From Pseudomonas viridiflava (GTDB lineage: Bacteria; Pseudomonadota; Gammaproteobacteria; Pseudomonadales; Pseudomonadaceae): DNA of 64,000 bases. Below, one piece after another: positions 54,601 through 63,790 of this stretch (the stretch's first letter is position 1; the number at the start of each line of letters is the position of its first letter). The stretch is from positions 558,001 through 622,000 of the forward strand of contig NZ_UTIQ01000001.1 in NCBI RefSeq assembly GCF_900582625.1, in the 5' to 3' direction. The translations under genes and the position numbers were made by a program. Under the pieces are notes generated by a model. The model was given only the letters and a program-made list of their open reading frames with translations. It ran no database searches and had not been told where the DNA came from.

Positions 54601-54697
54601 CATTTTTAGAGTTCGCATGCTGCCTGTCAAGCGCCGCGTTTGACTACCCCAAAAACGGTGCGTGCGAATGCGGCTACGTCTAACTCGGCATGTTCCT

Positions 54698-55924
54698 TTA
54701 ATCCGCCGCCATCCACCGCTTGTACTGACGCGTGCGGCGCAGTGTTTTCAGCTGTTCTAACACCAAGGCTTTAAGTGGCGAAACACCAGGCTTGGGCTGT
54801 TTCCCACGGCTGAGTTGGTTGAGCTGAAACTTCACCACTGCCATGTAGGCCAGCGAGGCGAACACTTTGTTTTTCCAGTTGATTGGCGCCAGTTCAGGGC
54901 TGCTGGGCTCGCCGGCCTGCCAGCGTTTGGGCAATGCCGGATCAATGGACAACGCCGTGGCAATGCCAGCCATGGCGACGCCGCTTGCCAGCACCTGTTC
55001 GACAACGGGCAAGCGGCGAATGCCGCCGGTGACCATCAGCGGCATGCGTGCGGTTTTGGCGATGTCGCTGGCGAACTCGAGGAAATACGCCTCACGCGCC
55101 AGCGTACGGCCGTCGCGCGCCTGGCCTTGCATCGCGGGCGCTTCGTAGCTGCCGCCGGATAGCTCGACCAAGTCCACGGGCAACTCGTTGAGCAGTTCCA
55201 CCACCTTCAACGCATCGGCGCCGTCGAAGCCGCCGCGTTGGAAATCGGCCGAGTTGAGTTTGACCGATACGCCGAACGCCGGGGCGACGACGGCACGCAC
55301 TGCCTTGACCACTTCCACTAACACGCGCGCGCGATTTTCCAGGCTGCCGCCCCAGCGGTCGGTGCGTTGGTTGCTCAGTGGCGACAGGAATTGGCTGAGC
55401 AGGTAGCCGTGCGCGGCGTGGATTTGCACGCCGTTGAAGCCGGCTTGTTCGGCTAGCTGCGCACTGGTGGCGAAGCGTTGAATCAGCTCGGCGATGTCCG
55501 CCTCGCTCATCGGCTTGGGCTCGGCGAACATTTTCGACATGCCGCCCAGTTGTAGCGAGACAGCCGACGGCGCGACGGTTTGCTGACCCAGGCTGGCCTG
55601 CATTTGACGGCCGGGGTGGTTGAGCTGCATCCACACCTGAGCGCCGTGGCTGCGGCTGATGCGCGCCCACTGGCGGAATTTATCCAACTGCCGCGCGTCT
55701 TCCAGCACTACGCCGCCCGGGCCGGTCATGGCGCGGCGGTCGACCATCACGTTGCCGGTCAGAATCATCCCGGCGCCGCCTTCGGCCCAAGCCTGGTACA
55801 GGCGAAACAGTTCGGGCGATGGCCCTTGGTCCGCATCGGCCAGGTTTTCCTCCATCGCCGCTTTGCAAATGCGGTTGGGAACGCTAGTGCCGTTGGGCAA
55901 TTGCAGCGGCGAAAAGACAGGCAT
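54698..55924 (-). CDS. Old-yellow-enzyme-family NADH:flavin oxidoreductase
   Basis: A 408-residue FMN-dependent enzyme of the OYE/2,4-dienoyl-CoA-reductase-like group. Motifs include GAGMILTGNV, WMQLNHPGRQ, IHAAHGYLLSQFLSPLSNQR followed by TDRWGGS, and MVTGGIRR near the phosphate-binding end. It would reduce alpha,beta-unsaturated carbonyls or similar electrophiles. The C-terminus (beyond residue 370) is a basic tail. It is divergent from a MerR regulator, whose operator-like promoter lies upstream. Confidence 0.92.
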   Translation of the reverse strand: MPVFSPLQLPNGTSVPNRICKAAMEENLADADQGPSPELFRLYQAWAEGGAGMILTGNVMVDRRAMTGPGGVVLEDARQLDKFRQWARISRSHGAQVWMQLNHPGRQMQASLGQQTVAPSAVSLQLGGMSKMFAEPKPMSEADIAELIQRFATSAQLAEQAGFNGVQIHAAHGYLLSQFLSPLSNQRTDRWGGSLENRARVLVEVVKAVRAVVAPAFGVSVKLNSADFQRGGFDGADALKVVELLNELPVDLVELSGGSYEAPAMQGQARDGRTLAREAYFLEFASDIAKTARMPLMVTGGIRRLPVVEQVLASGVAMAGIATALSIDPALPKRWQAGEPSSPELAPINWKNKVFASLAYMAVVKFQLNQLSRGKQPKPGVSPLKALVLEQLKTLRRTRQYKRWMAAD

Positions 55925-55963
55925 CTCGAACTCCAGAGAAAAATGCAGTTGGCAGTAGACGCG

Positions 55964-55994
55964 AGCCTAAGGTTAAAGTCAGCTTTAAGGTCAA
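55964..55994 (-). promoter_or_regulatory. MerR-type promoter with 19-bp spacer for the OYE gene
   Basis: On the minus strand, TTGACC (-35) and TAGGCT (-10) are separated by 19 bases, the over-long spacing characteristic of MerR-activated promoters. The spacer contains the dyad-like ttaaag/ctttaa. Distance to the OYE ATG at 55924 is about 40 bases. The MerR gene lies just beyond on the other strand. Confidence 0.6.
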
Positions 55995-56033
55995 CCCCTC
56001 TTTTTCCTGGCGAAGCATCGCCGTGGAGTACTG

Positions 56034-56468
56034 ATGAAAATCGGCGAACTGGCACAACGCACCCAACTGGCTCCGTCCCGCATTCGTTACTACGAGGCCA
56101 GCGGCCTGATCGCCGCCCAGCGCCACGCCAATGGCTACCGTCACTATCCGGCCCATACCGTGAGCACGCTGGAAATCATCCTCAACGCCCAACGCGCCGG
56201 TTTCAGCCTGGAGGAAATCCGCCGCTTCCTGCCGGACAACAATCCGCAGGGGCTTGATCACGGCGAAATTCTTGTCAGCCTGCGCCGCAAAGTCGTTGAA
56301 ATCGAAGCGATGCAGCAGCGTCTGGCGCAGAACAAAGCGCGACTACTGGCGATCATTGGCGATATCGAAAATCGACCCGAAGGCATGGGCTGCGGCGATA
56401 ACGCCGAGCGGGTGCTGGAGAATATGCGGGAAGGGAAATGTCCGGGAAACGACGCGTTTGTTCCGTGA
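56034..56468 (+). CDS. MerR-family transcriptional regulator
   Basis: A 144-residue MerR regulator. The winged HTH (1-70) shows MKIGELAQRTQLAPSRIRYY and the HxNGYRxY wing; a coiled-coil dimer helix follows (VSLRRKVVEIEAMQQRLAQN). The C-terminus holds two cysteines (GMGCGDN, EGKCPG), which could be a redox or metal sensing site. The divergent old yellow enzyme is the probable target and suggests a role in response to electrophiles or redox stress. Confidence 0.91.
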   Translation: MKIGELAQRTQLAPSRIRYYEASGLIAAQRHANGYRHYPAHTVSTLEIILNAQRAGFSLEEIRRFLPDNNPQGLDHGEILVSLRRKVVEIEAMQQRLAQNKARLLAIIGDIENRPEGMGCGDNAERVLENMREGKCPGNDAFVP

Positions 56469-56560
56469 CGGCAGTTTCCGGGTTGTTATTCGAGGCGGAA
56501 GGGGTTAGATTCTCATTTTGATGACTTATGTCATCAACTTTGATGCGCGAGAGACCAATC

Positions 56561-56761
56561 ATGCGAACCACAGTTACGCTTGAAGATGCGCTCTACGAAC
56601 GAGCTTTGCAGATGGCGGATCCCGGTATGGATAAAGCAGACATTTTCAGGGAAGCGATCAAAACCTTTGTGCGTGTTCAAGCAGCTAAACGGCTGGCCGC
56701 CCTGGGTGGCGCTGCCCCCAATATGCAGAACCCTCTGCGTAACCGCGAAGAGTCGCAATAA
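56561..56761 (+). CDS. vapB: VapB-type antitoxin
   Basis: A 66-residue antitoxin with a ribbon-helix-helix N-terminus (MRTTVTLEDALYERALQMAD). The region after residue 40 (AKRLAALGGAAPNMQ) is the VapC-binding tail. The start at 56561 is the one at the ribbon strand; an earlier frame start at 56528 adds unrelated residues. Its stop shares one base with the vapC start (TAATG). Confidence 0.9.
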   Translation: MRTTVTLEDALYERALQMADPGMDKADIFREAIKTFVRVQAAKRLAALGGAAPNMQNPLRNREESQ

Positions 56762-57141
56762 TGGGCGTGCTTATTGATACATCGGTGTGGGTTGATCACT
56801 TTCGAAACGGCAATCAGGCATTGGTCCAGCTGCTGGGCCAGGACCTCGCCATCACTCATCCCATGGTCGTTGGAGAAATCGCGTGCGGCACGCCACCTGC
56901 CCCGCGCGTCGCTACGTTGCAGTACCTAGAGCTTCTACAAGCCTGCACTCAAGCCACCATCGACGAAGTAATGGAATTCATCGAAAGCGAACAGTTGTAC
57001 GGGCTTGGGTGCGGCCTCGTAGACCTCACTCTGCTGGCTTCAACCCTTATCACGCCAGGCGCAAGGCTCTGGACGCTGGATAAACGCTTGGCAGAGCTGG
57101 CAAAAAAATACGGCGTTTCGCACCTTCCTGTCGTGCACTGA
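56761..57141 (+). CDS. vapC: VapC-type PIN-domain toxin
   Basis: A 126-residue PIN-domain ribonuclease. The acidic metal-binding residues are Asp6 (LIDTSVW), Glu39 (VGEIACG), Asp88 (GLVDLTLLAS) and Asp107 (WTLDKRL), all in place, so the toxin looks intact. VapC toxins cut tRNA or rRNA. It is coupled to vapB by a one-base overlap. Confidence 0.92.
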   Translation: MGVLIDTSVWVDHFRNGNQALVQLLGQDLAITHPMVVGEIACGTPPAPRVATLQYLELLQACTQATIDEVMEFIESEQLYGLGCGLVDLTLLASTLITPGARLWTLDKRLAELAKKYGVSHLPVVH

Positions 57142-57149
57142 ACGCTCAA

Positions 57150-57572
57150 CTACCCCACCCGCGCCAACGTCAACGGATCCGCATGCCCGGCGAAAAAATG
57201 CTCAAGCACCTGCGAGAAAATATTGGGCTCGTGGGTCAGCGTGGCGAACAGGGTCATGCAGGAGCACAACTTGGTGTCATCAGGGCTGCCGAGAATGTCG
57301 CGGGCGCTGCGGTCGGGCCAGGCCAGCAATGCGTTGGTGCAAGCATGCAGGCGGGGGCCGAGGATGGGATGGGTGATGTAGGCGTTGGCCTCATCGAGGC
57401 CAGAGATTCCGTAGAACTCGGAATTGGCGCTGTGCCCCAGGCCTTTGAGCTGCGGGAAAATAAACCACATCCAATGACTTCGTTTCTGTCCGGCCTGGAT
57501 TTCGGCGAGGGCCTGATCGTAGGTGGAAGCTTGGGCGTCGACAAAGCGTTGCAGGTTGTGGATATCGGCCAT
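57150..57572 (-). CDS. DUF1810-family protein
   Basis: A 140-residue protein with the DUF1810 pattern: LQRFVDAQASTYDQALAEIQ, followed by GQKRSHWMWFIFPQLKGLGH, then YGISGLDEANAYITHPILGP. It is usually a single-domain cytoplasmic protein of unknown role. It converges on the vapC gene, with 8 bases between. Confidence 0.9.
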   Translation of the reverse strand: MADIHNLQRFVDAQASTYDQALAEIQAGQKRSHWMWFIFPQLKGLGHSANSEFYGISGLDEANAYITHPILGPRLHACTNALLAWPDRSARDILGSPDDTKLCSCMTLFATLTHEPNIFSQVLEHFFAGHADPLTLARVG

Positions 57573-57695
57573 TGGCTGGGCTCCGGAAGTGACGGTCTAG
57601 GGGGTTGGACCGGGCACCTTCCAGAGTGTGCGAACTTTAATTGATGGCCAAACGGCATCACCGGATGTGCGGTACGCCCCACCCGGTGAATCAGG

Positions 57696-58235
57696 TCACC
57701 ACATCAAATCGTCGGGAATCTTGTACGCCGCGTACGGATCGTTGGCGTCGTCTTCCTCGGTTTGCACGTTCAGTTGCACGATGCGGCGCGGGTCGCGTTC
57801 CTGAATTTTCAGGGCGGCTTCGCGGGGAATCACTTCGTAACCGCCGCCATGTTGAACAATGGCCAGCGAGCCGCTGCTGAGCTTGTTGCGCATCAGGGCG
57901 TTGACGGAGATGCGCTTGACCTTCTTGTCGTCAACGAAGTTGTAGTAGTCCTCGGTGGTCAGCTTGGGCAGGCGGCTCGATTCGATCAATTGCTTGATCT
58001 GCGCGGCTTCGGCTTTCTTCTGCGCCTTTTCCTGCTGCTGACGATTGAGTTCCTGGTCGCGGGCAATCTTCTCGGCCTTGGCTTCGAGTGCAACACGCTG
58101 CTGCGAGTCGTCGACCTCAACCTGGCCTTTGTGCTCAAGGCGCTTTTGCTTTTGCTTTTCCTTGCTGACCTGTTTGGCCTGCTTCTCGTTGACCAGGCCG
58201 GCTTTCAGCAACTGGTCACGCAATGACATGCTCAT
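57696..58235 (-). CDS. DUF2058-family protein
   Basis: A 179-residue protein (MSMSLRDQLLKAGLVNEKQA). The first 90 residues are a highly charged coiled coil (KQVSKEKQKQKRLEHKGQVE). The C-terminal domain contains EDYYNFVDDKKVKRISVNAL. The family (E. coli YaiL relatives) is described as a nucleoprotein or polysome-associated factor, without clear function. The start chosen has gagagag upstream at normal spacing; 58259 is a longer alternative. Confidence 0.88.
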   Translation of the reverse strand: MSMSLRDQLLKAGLVNEKQAKQVSKEKQKQKRLEHKGQVEVDDSQQRVALEAKAEKIARDQELNRQQQEKAQKKAEAAQIKQLIESSRLPKLTTEDYYNFVDDKKVKRISVNALMRNKLSSGSLAIVQHGGGYEVIPREAALKIQERDPRRIVQLNVQTEEDDANDPYAAYKIPDDLMW

Positions 58236-58327
58236 GCTTGATGACTCTCTCAAGGGCACCGGTAAAAAACGCCGCTATTCTTCCACAAGCCAGGGCGAAC
58301 ACCTACCCGGCCGACTCTTCTATCTGA

Positions 58328-59167
58328 CTATCCGCAACTAGCTATGCCTGCCTGCCGCTCTTCGCGTTTGGCTTGGCCCCAGATGGCGTCCAGCTCGTCC
58401 AGGCTACACGCCTGAATATCGCGGCCCTGCTCGCGCAGCACCTGCTCGATAAAGCGGAAACGCCGCTCAAACTTGGCATTGGCGGCGCGCAGTGCGGTTT
58501 CCGGGTCGGCTTTCAGGTGCCGCGCCAGGTTGACGACCACGAACAGCAAATCGCCGATTTCCTCGGCCATCGCCTCGCTGTCGTTGGCGCTCATGGCTTC
58601 CAAGACTTCGTCGAGTTCTTCACGAACCTTGTCCACCACGGGCAGCGCTTCGGGCCAATCGAAGCCGACCTGCGCCGCGCGCTTTTGCAGCTTGGCGGCG
58701 CGCGACAGCGAGGGCAGCGTGTTCGGCACATCGTCGAGCAACGACAACTGTTCCGGCGCTGCGGCTTTTTCGGCGCGTTCTTCGGCTTTGATTTCTTCCC
58801 AGCGCTGTTTTACGGCGGCTTCGCTCAGCCGTGCCATGTCGGGGGCGCCATACAAATCGCCGTCAGGGAATACATGGGGATGGCGACGCACCAGCTTGCG
58901 GGTGATGGCATCGACCACCGAAGCAAACTCGAAGCGCCCTTCTTCTTTCGCCAGTTGGCTGTAATACACCACCTGAAAAAGCAGATCGCCCAACTCTCCC
59001 GGCAAATGCTCGAAGTCGGCGCGCTCAATGGCGTCGGCCACTTCGTAAGCTTCTTCGATGGTGTGCGGCACGATGCTGGCGTAGTTCTGTTGCAGGTCCC
59101 ACGGGCAGCCGTACTGCGGGTCGCGCAGGCGGGCCATGAGGTGCAGGAGGTCAGGAAGTTGGTACAT
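58328..59167 (-). CDS. mazG: Nucleoside triphosphate pyrophosphohydrolase MazG
   Basis: A 279-residue MazG with two MazG domains: the first (DLLHLMARLRDPQYGCPWDL, EEAYEVADAIE) and the second (VREELDEVLEAMSAND, AEEIGDLLFVVVNLARH). These EExxE and ExxD motifs bind the metal. It hydrolyses noncanonical nucleoside triphosphates. The neighbour relA fits the stringent-response setting common in Pseudomonas. It begins 41 bases after relA, in the same direction. Confidence 0.95.
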   Translation of the reverse strand: MYQLPDLLHLMARLRDPQYGCPWDLQQNYASIVPHTIEEAYEVADAIERADFEHLPGELGDLLFQVVYYSQLAKEEGRFEFASVVDAITRKLVRRHPHVFPDGDLYGAPDMARLSEAAVKQRWEEIKAEERAEKAAAPEQLSLLDDVPNTLPSLSRAAKLQKRAAQVGFDWPEALPVVDKVREELDEVLEAMSANDSEAMAEEIGDLLFVVVNLARHLKADPETALRAANAKFERRFRFIEQVLREQGRDIQACSLDELDAIWGQAKREERQAGIASCG

Positions 59168-59208
59168 AGAAAAAGTCCCGGGTAGCTGAGCGTATCGAGT
59201 GCAATAGG

Positions 59209-61452
59209 TCAGGAGGTTCGGTGGCGGCGCACTTCGATAATGTTCGGCAACTGCGAGATGCGACCGAGCAACCGGCCCAACGCATCCAACCCCGGAATCT
59301 CGATGGTCAGCGACATCGCCGCCGTGTTGTCTTCTTTGTTGGACCGGGTGTTAACCGCCAGCACGTTGATCTTCTCGTTGAGCAACACCTGCGACACGTC
59401 ACGCAGCAGACCCGAGCGGTCGTAGGCGCGAATGATGATGTCCACCGGGTAGGTTTGTACCGGCACCGGGCCCCAGCTCACTTGAATGATGCGCTCGGGC
59501 TCGCGGCCGCCCAGTTGCAGCACCGAGGCGCAGTCTTGGCGGTGAATGCTGACGCCACGGCCCAGCGTGATGTAGCCAACGATGGCATCGCCGGGCAACG
59601 GCTGGCAGCAGCCGGCCATTTGCGTGAGCAGGTTGCCGACGCCCTGAATCTGGATGTCGCCGCGCTTGCCCGGTTTGAAGGCGGTGTGACGGCGCGGAAT
59701 CAGCTCAAGCTGTTCGTTGCCACGTTCCGGCTCGACCAATTGCTGCGCCGCATTAACCACCTGAGCCAGGCGCAAGTCGCCCGCGCCCAGTGCGGCGAAC
59801 AGGTCATCGGCGGTGCGCATGTTGGCCTTGTCTGCGACTTTGTCAAAGTCGACGCTAGGCAGCGCCAGACGCGCCAATTCCCGCTCCAGCATCGAGCGAC
59901 CAGCGGCCACGTTCTGGTCGCGGTCTTGCAGTTTGAACCAGTGAACGATCTTGGCCCGCGCCCGCGAGGTGGTGACGTAACCGAGGTTGCTGTTCAGCCA
60001 GTCGCGGCTCGGCACGCCATGCTTGCTGGTGATGATTTCCACCTGCTCGCCGGTTTGCAGGCTGTAGTTGAGCGGCACGATGCGGCCATTGATTTTTGCG
60101 CCTCGGCAGTTGTGGCCGATCTCGGTGTGCACGCGGTAGGCAAAGTCCAGCGGCGTAGCGCCTTTGGGCAGGTCGATGGCATGACCGTCGGGGGTAAATA
60201 CGTACACGCGGTCGGGCTCGATATCCACCCGCAGCTGTTCGGCCAGGCCACCGATATCGCCCAGCTCCTCATGCCATTCCAGCACTTGGCGCAGCCAGGA
60301 AATTTTCTCTTCGTAGTGATTAGAGCCGGATTTGACGTCGGTGCCCTTGTAGCGCCAGTGCGCGCACACACCGAGTTCCGCTTCTTCGTGCATGGCGTGG
60401 GTGCGAATTTGCACTTCCAGCACCTTGCCCTCCGGACCGATTACCGCAGTGTGCAAGGAGCGGTAGCCGTTTTCCTTAGGATTGGCGATGTAATCGTCGA
60501 ACTCCTTCGGAATATGCCGCCACAGGGTATGGACGATGCCGAGCGCGGTGTAGCAATCGCGCATTTCCGGCACCAGCACACGCAGCGCCCGCACGTCGTA
60601 AATCTGGCTGAAGGCCAGCCCTTTGCGCTGCATTTTGCGCCAGATGGAATAGATGTGTTTGGCCCGGCCGCTGATGTCGGCCTGCACGCCCGTGGCCGCC
60701 AACTCGTCTTTGAGTTGGGCCATTACGTCTGTGATGAAGCGCTCGCGGTCCAGGCGCCGCTCATGCAGCAAGGTGGCGATCTGTTTGTACTGTTCGGGCT
60801 CGAGGTAGCGGAAAGACAGGTCTTCCAGCTCCCATTTGATATGACCGATACCCAGCCGGTGGGCTAGTGGCGCGTAGATATCGAACACCTCGCGAGCCAC
60901 GCGCTGGCGCTTTTCGTCGTCGCCGTTTTTGATGGCGCGGATGGCGCAGGTCCGTTCGGCCAGCTTGATCAGCGGCACGCGCACGTCATCGACCATAGCC
61001 ACGAGCATTTTGCGCAGATTGTCGACTTGCACCTGAGTGCCCAGCACCAGCGACTCACGCGGGTTGAGGCTGGCGCTGATGGCGGCCATGCGCAGCACGC
61101 CTTCGATCAGCTTGGCGACTACCGCACCGCAGCGCTGCTGCACGTTGGCCAGGGGAATTTGGCCCTCTCGCACGCCGCGGTACACAACGGCGGCCACCAG
61201 GGAGTCTTGGTCGAGTTTGAGGTCGGCGAGAATTTCGGCAATTTCCAGGCCCGTGCGAAAGCTGGAGGTGCCTTCGGTCCACAGGTTCTGGGCCGCGTTG
61301 GCTTGCTGCTCGGCTTCGCGAGCGAATTCGCACGCCGCACGCAGGGCCTCTCGATCCAGCGCCGGGTCGACGCTCAGCACGTAATCGAGCCAGGCCTCTA
61401 GGTTGATGCTGCCATCCGTGTTGATCGGTTGCTGCGCTCTAACCTGTACCAT
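59209..61452 (-). CDS. relA: (p)ppGpp synthetase RelA
   Basis: A 747-residue RelA. The N-terminal HD domain is degenerate (VVYRGVREG replaces the hydrolase HDxxED), so only synthesis is expected. The synthetase domain shows GIGHIKWELEDLSFRYLE, KHIYSIWRKMQRK, the EFDDYI motif that marks RelA as opposed to SpoT, and NGYRSLHTAV. A TGS domain (VYVFTPDGHAIDLPKGATPL), a zinc-finger-like region (AGCCQPLPGDAIVGYI, HRQDCASV) and an ACT domain complete it. Ribosome-bound RelA makes ppGpp when uncharged tRNA accumulates. Confidence 0.97.
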   Translation of the reverse strand: MVQVRAQQPINTDGSINLEAWLDYVLSVDPALDREALRAACEFAREAEQQANAAQNLWTEGTSSFRTGLEIAEILADLKLDQDSLVAAVVYRGVREGQIPLANVQQRCGAVVAKLIEGVLRMAAISASLNPRESLVLGTQVQVDNLRKMLVAMVDDVRVPLIKLAERTCAIRAIKNGDDEKRQRVAREVFDIYAPLAHRLGIGHIKWELEDLSFRYLEPEQYKQIATLLHERRLDRERFITDVMAQLKDELAATGVQADISGRAKHIYSIWRKMQRKGLAFSQIYDVRALRVLVPEMRDCYTALGIVHTLWRHIPKEFDDYIANPKENGYRSLHTAVIGPEGKVLEVQIRTHAMHEEAELGVCAHWRYKGTDVKSGSNHYEEKISWLRQVLEWHEELGDIGGLAEQLRVDIEPDRVYVFTPDGHAIDLPKGATPLDFAYRVHTEIGHNCRGAKINGRIVPLNYSLQTGEQVEIITSKHGVPSRDWLNSNLGYVTTSRARAKIVHWFKLQDRDQNVAAGRSMLERELARLALPSVDFDKVADKANMRTADDLFAALGAGDLRLAQVVNAAQQLVEPERGNEQLELIPRRHTAFKPGKRGDIQIQGVGNLLTQMAGCCQPLPGDAIVGYITLGRGVSIHRQDCASVLQLGGREPERIIQVSWGPVPVQTYPVDIIIRAYDRSGLLRDVSQVLLNEKINVLAVNTRSNKEDNTAAMSLTIEIPGLDALGRLLGRISQLPNIIEVRRHRTS

Positions 61453-61529
61453 CGTTTACCTTCCCTACGACGCGCAGTAAACGCGCCGAATACGCCGACC
61501 TCTGCGGGCCAGTCGGTTACGCGAACATC

Positions 61530-62882
61530 CTAGTCCGCCACAAATAACGCCATCGCCTCGACATGCGCCGTCTGCGGAAACATATCGAGGATTGCGGCAC
61601 GTTTTAGCCGGTAACCCTGTTGCACCAAAACCGCCGCGTCACGGGCCAGCGTGGCGGGGTTGCAAGACACATACAGCACGCGCTTGGCACCCAGTTTCGC
61701 CATGCCCTCAACGGCCTGCAATGCGCCGTCACGCGGGGGGTCCAGCAGTACTGCAGAAAAACCTTGAGCGGCCCAGGGGGCGCCGGCAAGCGAGTTCGAC
61801 AAGTCGGCCTGATAAAAGTGCGCGTTGCTCAGACCATTGGCCAAGGCATTGCCCGCCGCCCTCTCCACCATCACTTGCACGCCTTCCACCGCGACCACTT
61901 CCTGCGCCTGACGAGCCAGCGGCAAGCTGAAATTACCCAGGCCGCAAAACAAATCCAGCACCCGTTCGTGGGCTTGCGGTGCTAACCAGTCTAGCGCCTG
62001 GGCAATCATTGCCTCGTTAACCGGCGCGTTCACCTGCACAAAATCACCGGGGCGATAGGCTAGCTGCAAATCCCACTGCGCTAACCGGTACCCCAGTGCC
62101 AACGTGGTATCCAAAGGTTGCGGGTCGCCGGCGCCGTGTAGCCAAAGCTGCGCGTCATGCTCGGCGCAGAACGCCTGCAGCACTGCTACGTCGGCCTCTG
62201 GCAACGGCGCGGTATGACGCACCAAAACGGCGCTGGCCGTGCCGCTGAACAATTCGACGTGGCCCAGCGCCTGCGGCTTGGACAACCCGCGCAACACCTG
62301 CGGTAACACCTGCACGATGGTCTGCAAGGGCTGTACCAGCACCAGGCATTCGCTGATGGCGATGATGTCTTGGCTGGCGGCGGCGCGAAAACCTACGTCC
62401 AGGCGCTTGGCTTTGGCGTCCCAACGCACGGCGATACGCGCACGGCGGCGGTAGCCGAACTCCGGGCCAACCAGCGGCGGCGCCCACTCTTCGGGCTGCA
62501 CACCGGCGATACGGCTGAATTGCTCGGTCAGCTGTTGTTGCTTCAGCAGCAACTGTTGCTCATGGGGCATGTGTTGCAGGCTGCAGCCCCCGCATACCCG
62601 CGCATGCCGGCACGGCTCCGCACGGCGTGACGGGGCGGCCACCAGAATACGTTCGGCGCGGGCATCAACGATTTGGCTGCGCGCGGCCAGCACCCGCGCC
62701 TCCACCTGCTCACCCGGTAAGGCGCCCGCGACGAACCAGGTGCGGTTCTCGAAAAAGCTGATGCCTCGGCCGTCATTGGCCAGGCGCTCAATCTCCAGGC
62801 GCTGCTTTTTGCCGACCGGAATTTGCACGGCGCGCGTGCCGCCGCTGGGTTGAAAGCGCAGCCCCGTGGGTTTCTTAGCCAT
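61530..62882 (-). CDS. rlmD: 23S rRNA (uracil-1939-C5)-methyltransferase RlmD
   Basis: A 450-residue RlmD/RumA. It has an N-terminal TRAM domain (about 20-80), the iron-sulfur cysteine cluster in [15 protein letters not shown], and a methyltransferase domain with [24 protein letters not shown] and the catalytic Cys in [12 protein letters not shown]. Its start codon shares one base with the cysM stop (TAATG), so the two are coupled. It lies upstream of relA in the conserved Pseudomonas order. Confidence 0.96.
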   Translation of the reverse strand: MAKKPTGLRFQPSGGTRAVQIPVGKKQRLEIERLANDGRGISFFENRTWFVAGALPGEQVEARVLAARSQIVDARAERILVAAPSRRAEPCRHARVCGGCSLQHMPHEQQLLLKQQQLTEQFSRIAGVQPEEWAPPLVGPEFGYRRRARIAVRWDAKAKRLDVGFRAAASQDIIAISECLVLVQPLQTIVQVLPQVLRGLSKPQALGHVELFSGTASAVLVRHTAPLPEADVAVLQAFCAEHDAQLWLHGAGDPQPLDTTLALGYRLAQWDLQLAYRPGDFVQVNAPVNEAMIAQALDWLAPQAHERVLDLFCGLGNFSLPLARQAQEVVAVEGVQVMVERAAGNALANGLSNAHFYQADLSNSLAGAPWAAQGFSAVLLDPPRDGALQAVEGMAKLGAKRVLYVSCNPATLARDAAVLVQQGYRLKRAAILDMFPQTAHVEAMALFVAD

Positions 62883-63790
62883 TAGCGTGGGTCATCGTAG
62901 ACGCCAGTAGACAGGTAACGGTCGCCGCGGTCGCAGATGATCGCGACGATGGTGGCGTTCTCCACTTCTTGCGACAAACGCAACGCCGCCGCCACCGAAC
63001 CGCCCGACGACACGCCGCAGAAAATGCCTTCTTCACGCGCCAGCCGGCGCATGGTGTCTTCGGCTTCGCGCTGGAGCATGTCGATGATGCGGTCAACGCG
63101 TTCGGCTTGGTAAATCTTCGGCAAATACTCTTGCGGCCAACGGCGGATGCCCGGAATGGCGGAGCCTTCCATGGGTTGCAGACCGACAATCTGAATGGCC
63201 GGGTTTTGTTCTTTCAAATAGCGCGAGGTGCCCATTATGGTGCCGGTGGTGCCCATGGAGCTGACGAAATGGGTAATGGTGCCCTGGGTCTGCTGCCAAA
63301 TTTCCGGGCCGGTGCCGGTGTAGTGCGCAATGGGGTTGTCGCCGTTGGCGAACTGATCCAGCACGATGCCTTTGCCTTCGGCTTGCATCCGTTCGGCCAG
63401 GTCTCGGGCGCCTTCCATGCCGTCTTCCTTGCTGACAATGATCAGCTCGGCGCCGTAAGCGGTCATGGCCGCTTTGCGCTCGGCGCTCATGTTGTCCGGC
63501 ATGATCAGAATCATGCGGTAGCCCTTGATCGCCGCGACCATGGCCAGGGCGATGCCGGTGTTGCCGGAGGTCGCTTCGATCAGCGTATCGCCAGGCTTCA
63601 CCGCACCATTGAGCTCGGCGCGGGTAATCATCGACAAGGCCGGACGGTCTTTTACCGAACCGGCGGGGTTATTGCCTTCCAACTTCACCAATAACGTATT
63701 GCTGGTGTTGCCCGGCAGGCGCTGCAAGCGCACCAGTGGGGTGTTGCCGACGGTGTCGGCGATCGTTGGGTAGGTAACAGGGGTAGTCAT
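62882..63790 (-). CDS. cysM: Cysteine synthase B (CysM)
   Basis: A 302-residue PLP enzyme making cysteine from O-acetylserine and thiosulfate or sulfide. The lysine that binds PLP is in GSVKDRPAL (about residue 45), and [20 protein letters not shown] and [13 protein letters not shown] loops bind substrate and cofactor. The start at 63790 ([20 protein letters not shown]) matches the family; the longer frame from 63916 covers the promoter region. Beyond it to the window end I see no gene start; the divergent neighbour is out of view. Confidence 0.96.
   Translation of the reverse strand: MTTPVTYPTIADTVGNTPLVRLQRLPGNTSNTLLVKLEGNNPAGSVKDRPALSMITRAELNGAVKPGDTLIEATSGNTGIALAMVAAIKGYRMILIMPDNMSAERKAAMTAYGAELIIVSKEDGMEGARDLAERMQAEGKGIVLDQFANGDNPIAHYTGTGPEIWQQTQGTITHFVSSMGTTGTIMGTSRYLKEQNPAIQIVGLQPMEGSAIPGIRRWPQEYLPKIYQAERVDRIIDMLQREAEDTMRRLAREEGIFCGVSSGGSVAAALRLSQEVENATIVAIICDRGDRYLSTGVYDDPR

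Noticed and set aside
59221..60867. 548-codon plus-strand open frame opposite relA
   Set aside because: Antisense to a highly conserved core gene with intact motifs.
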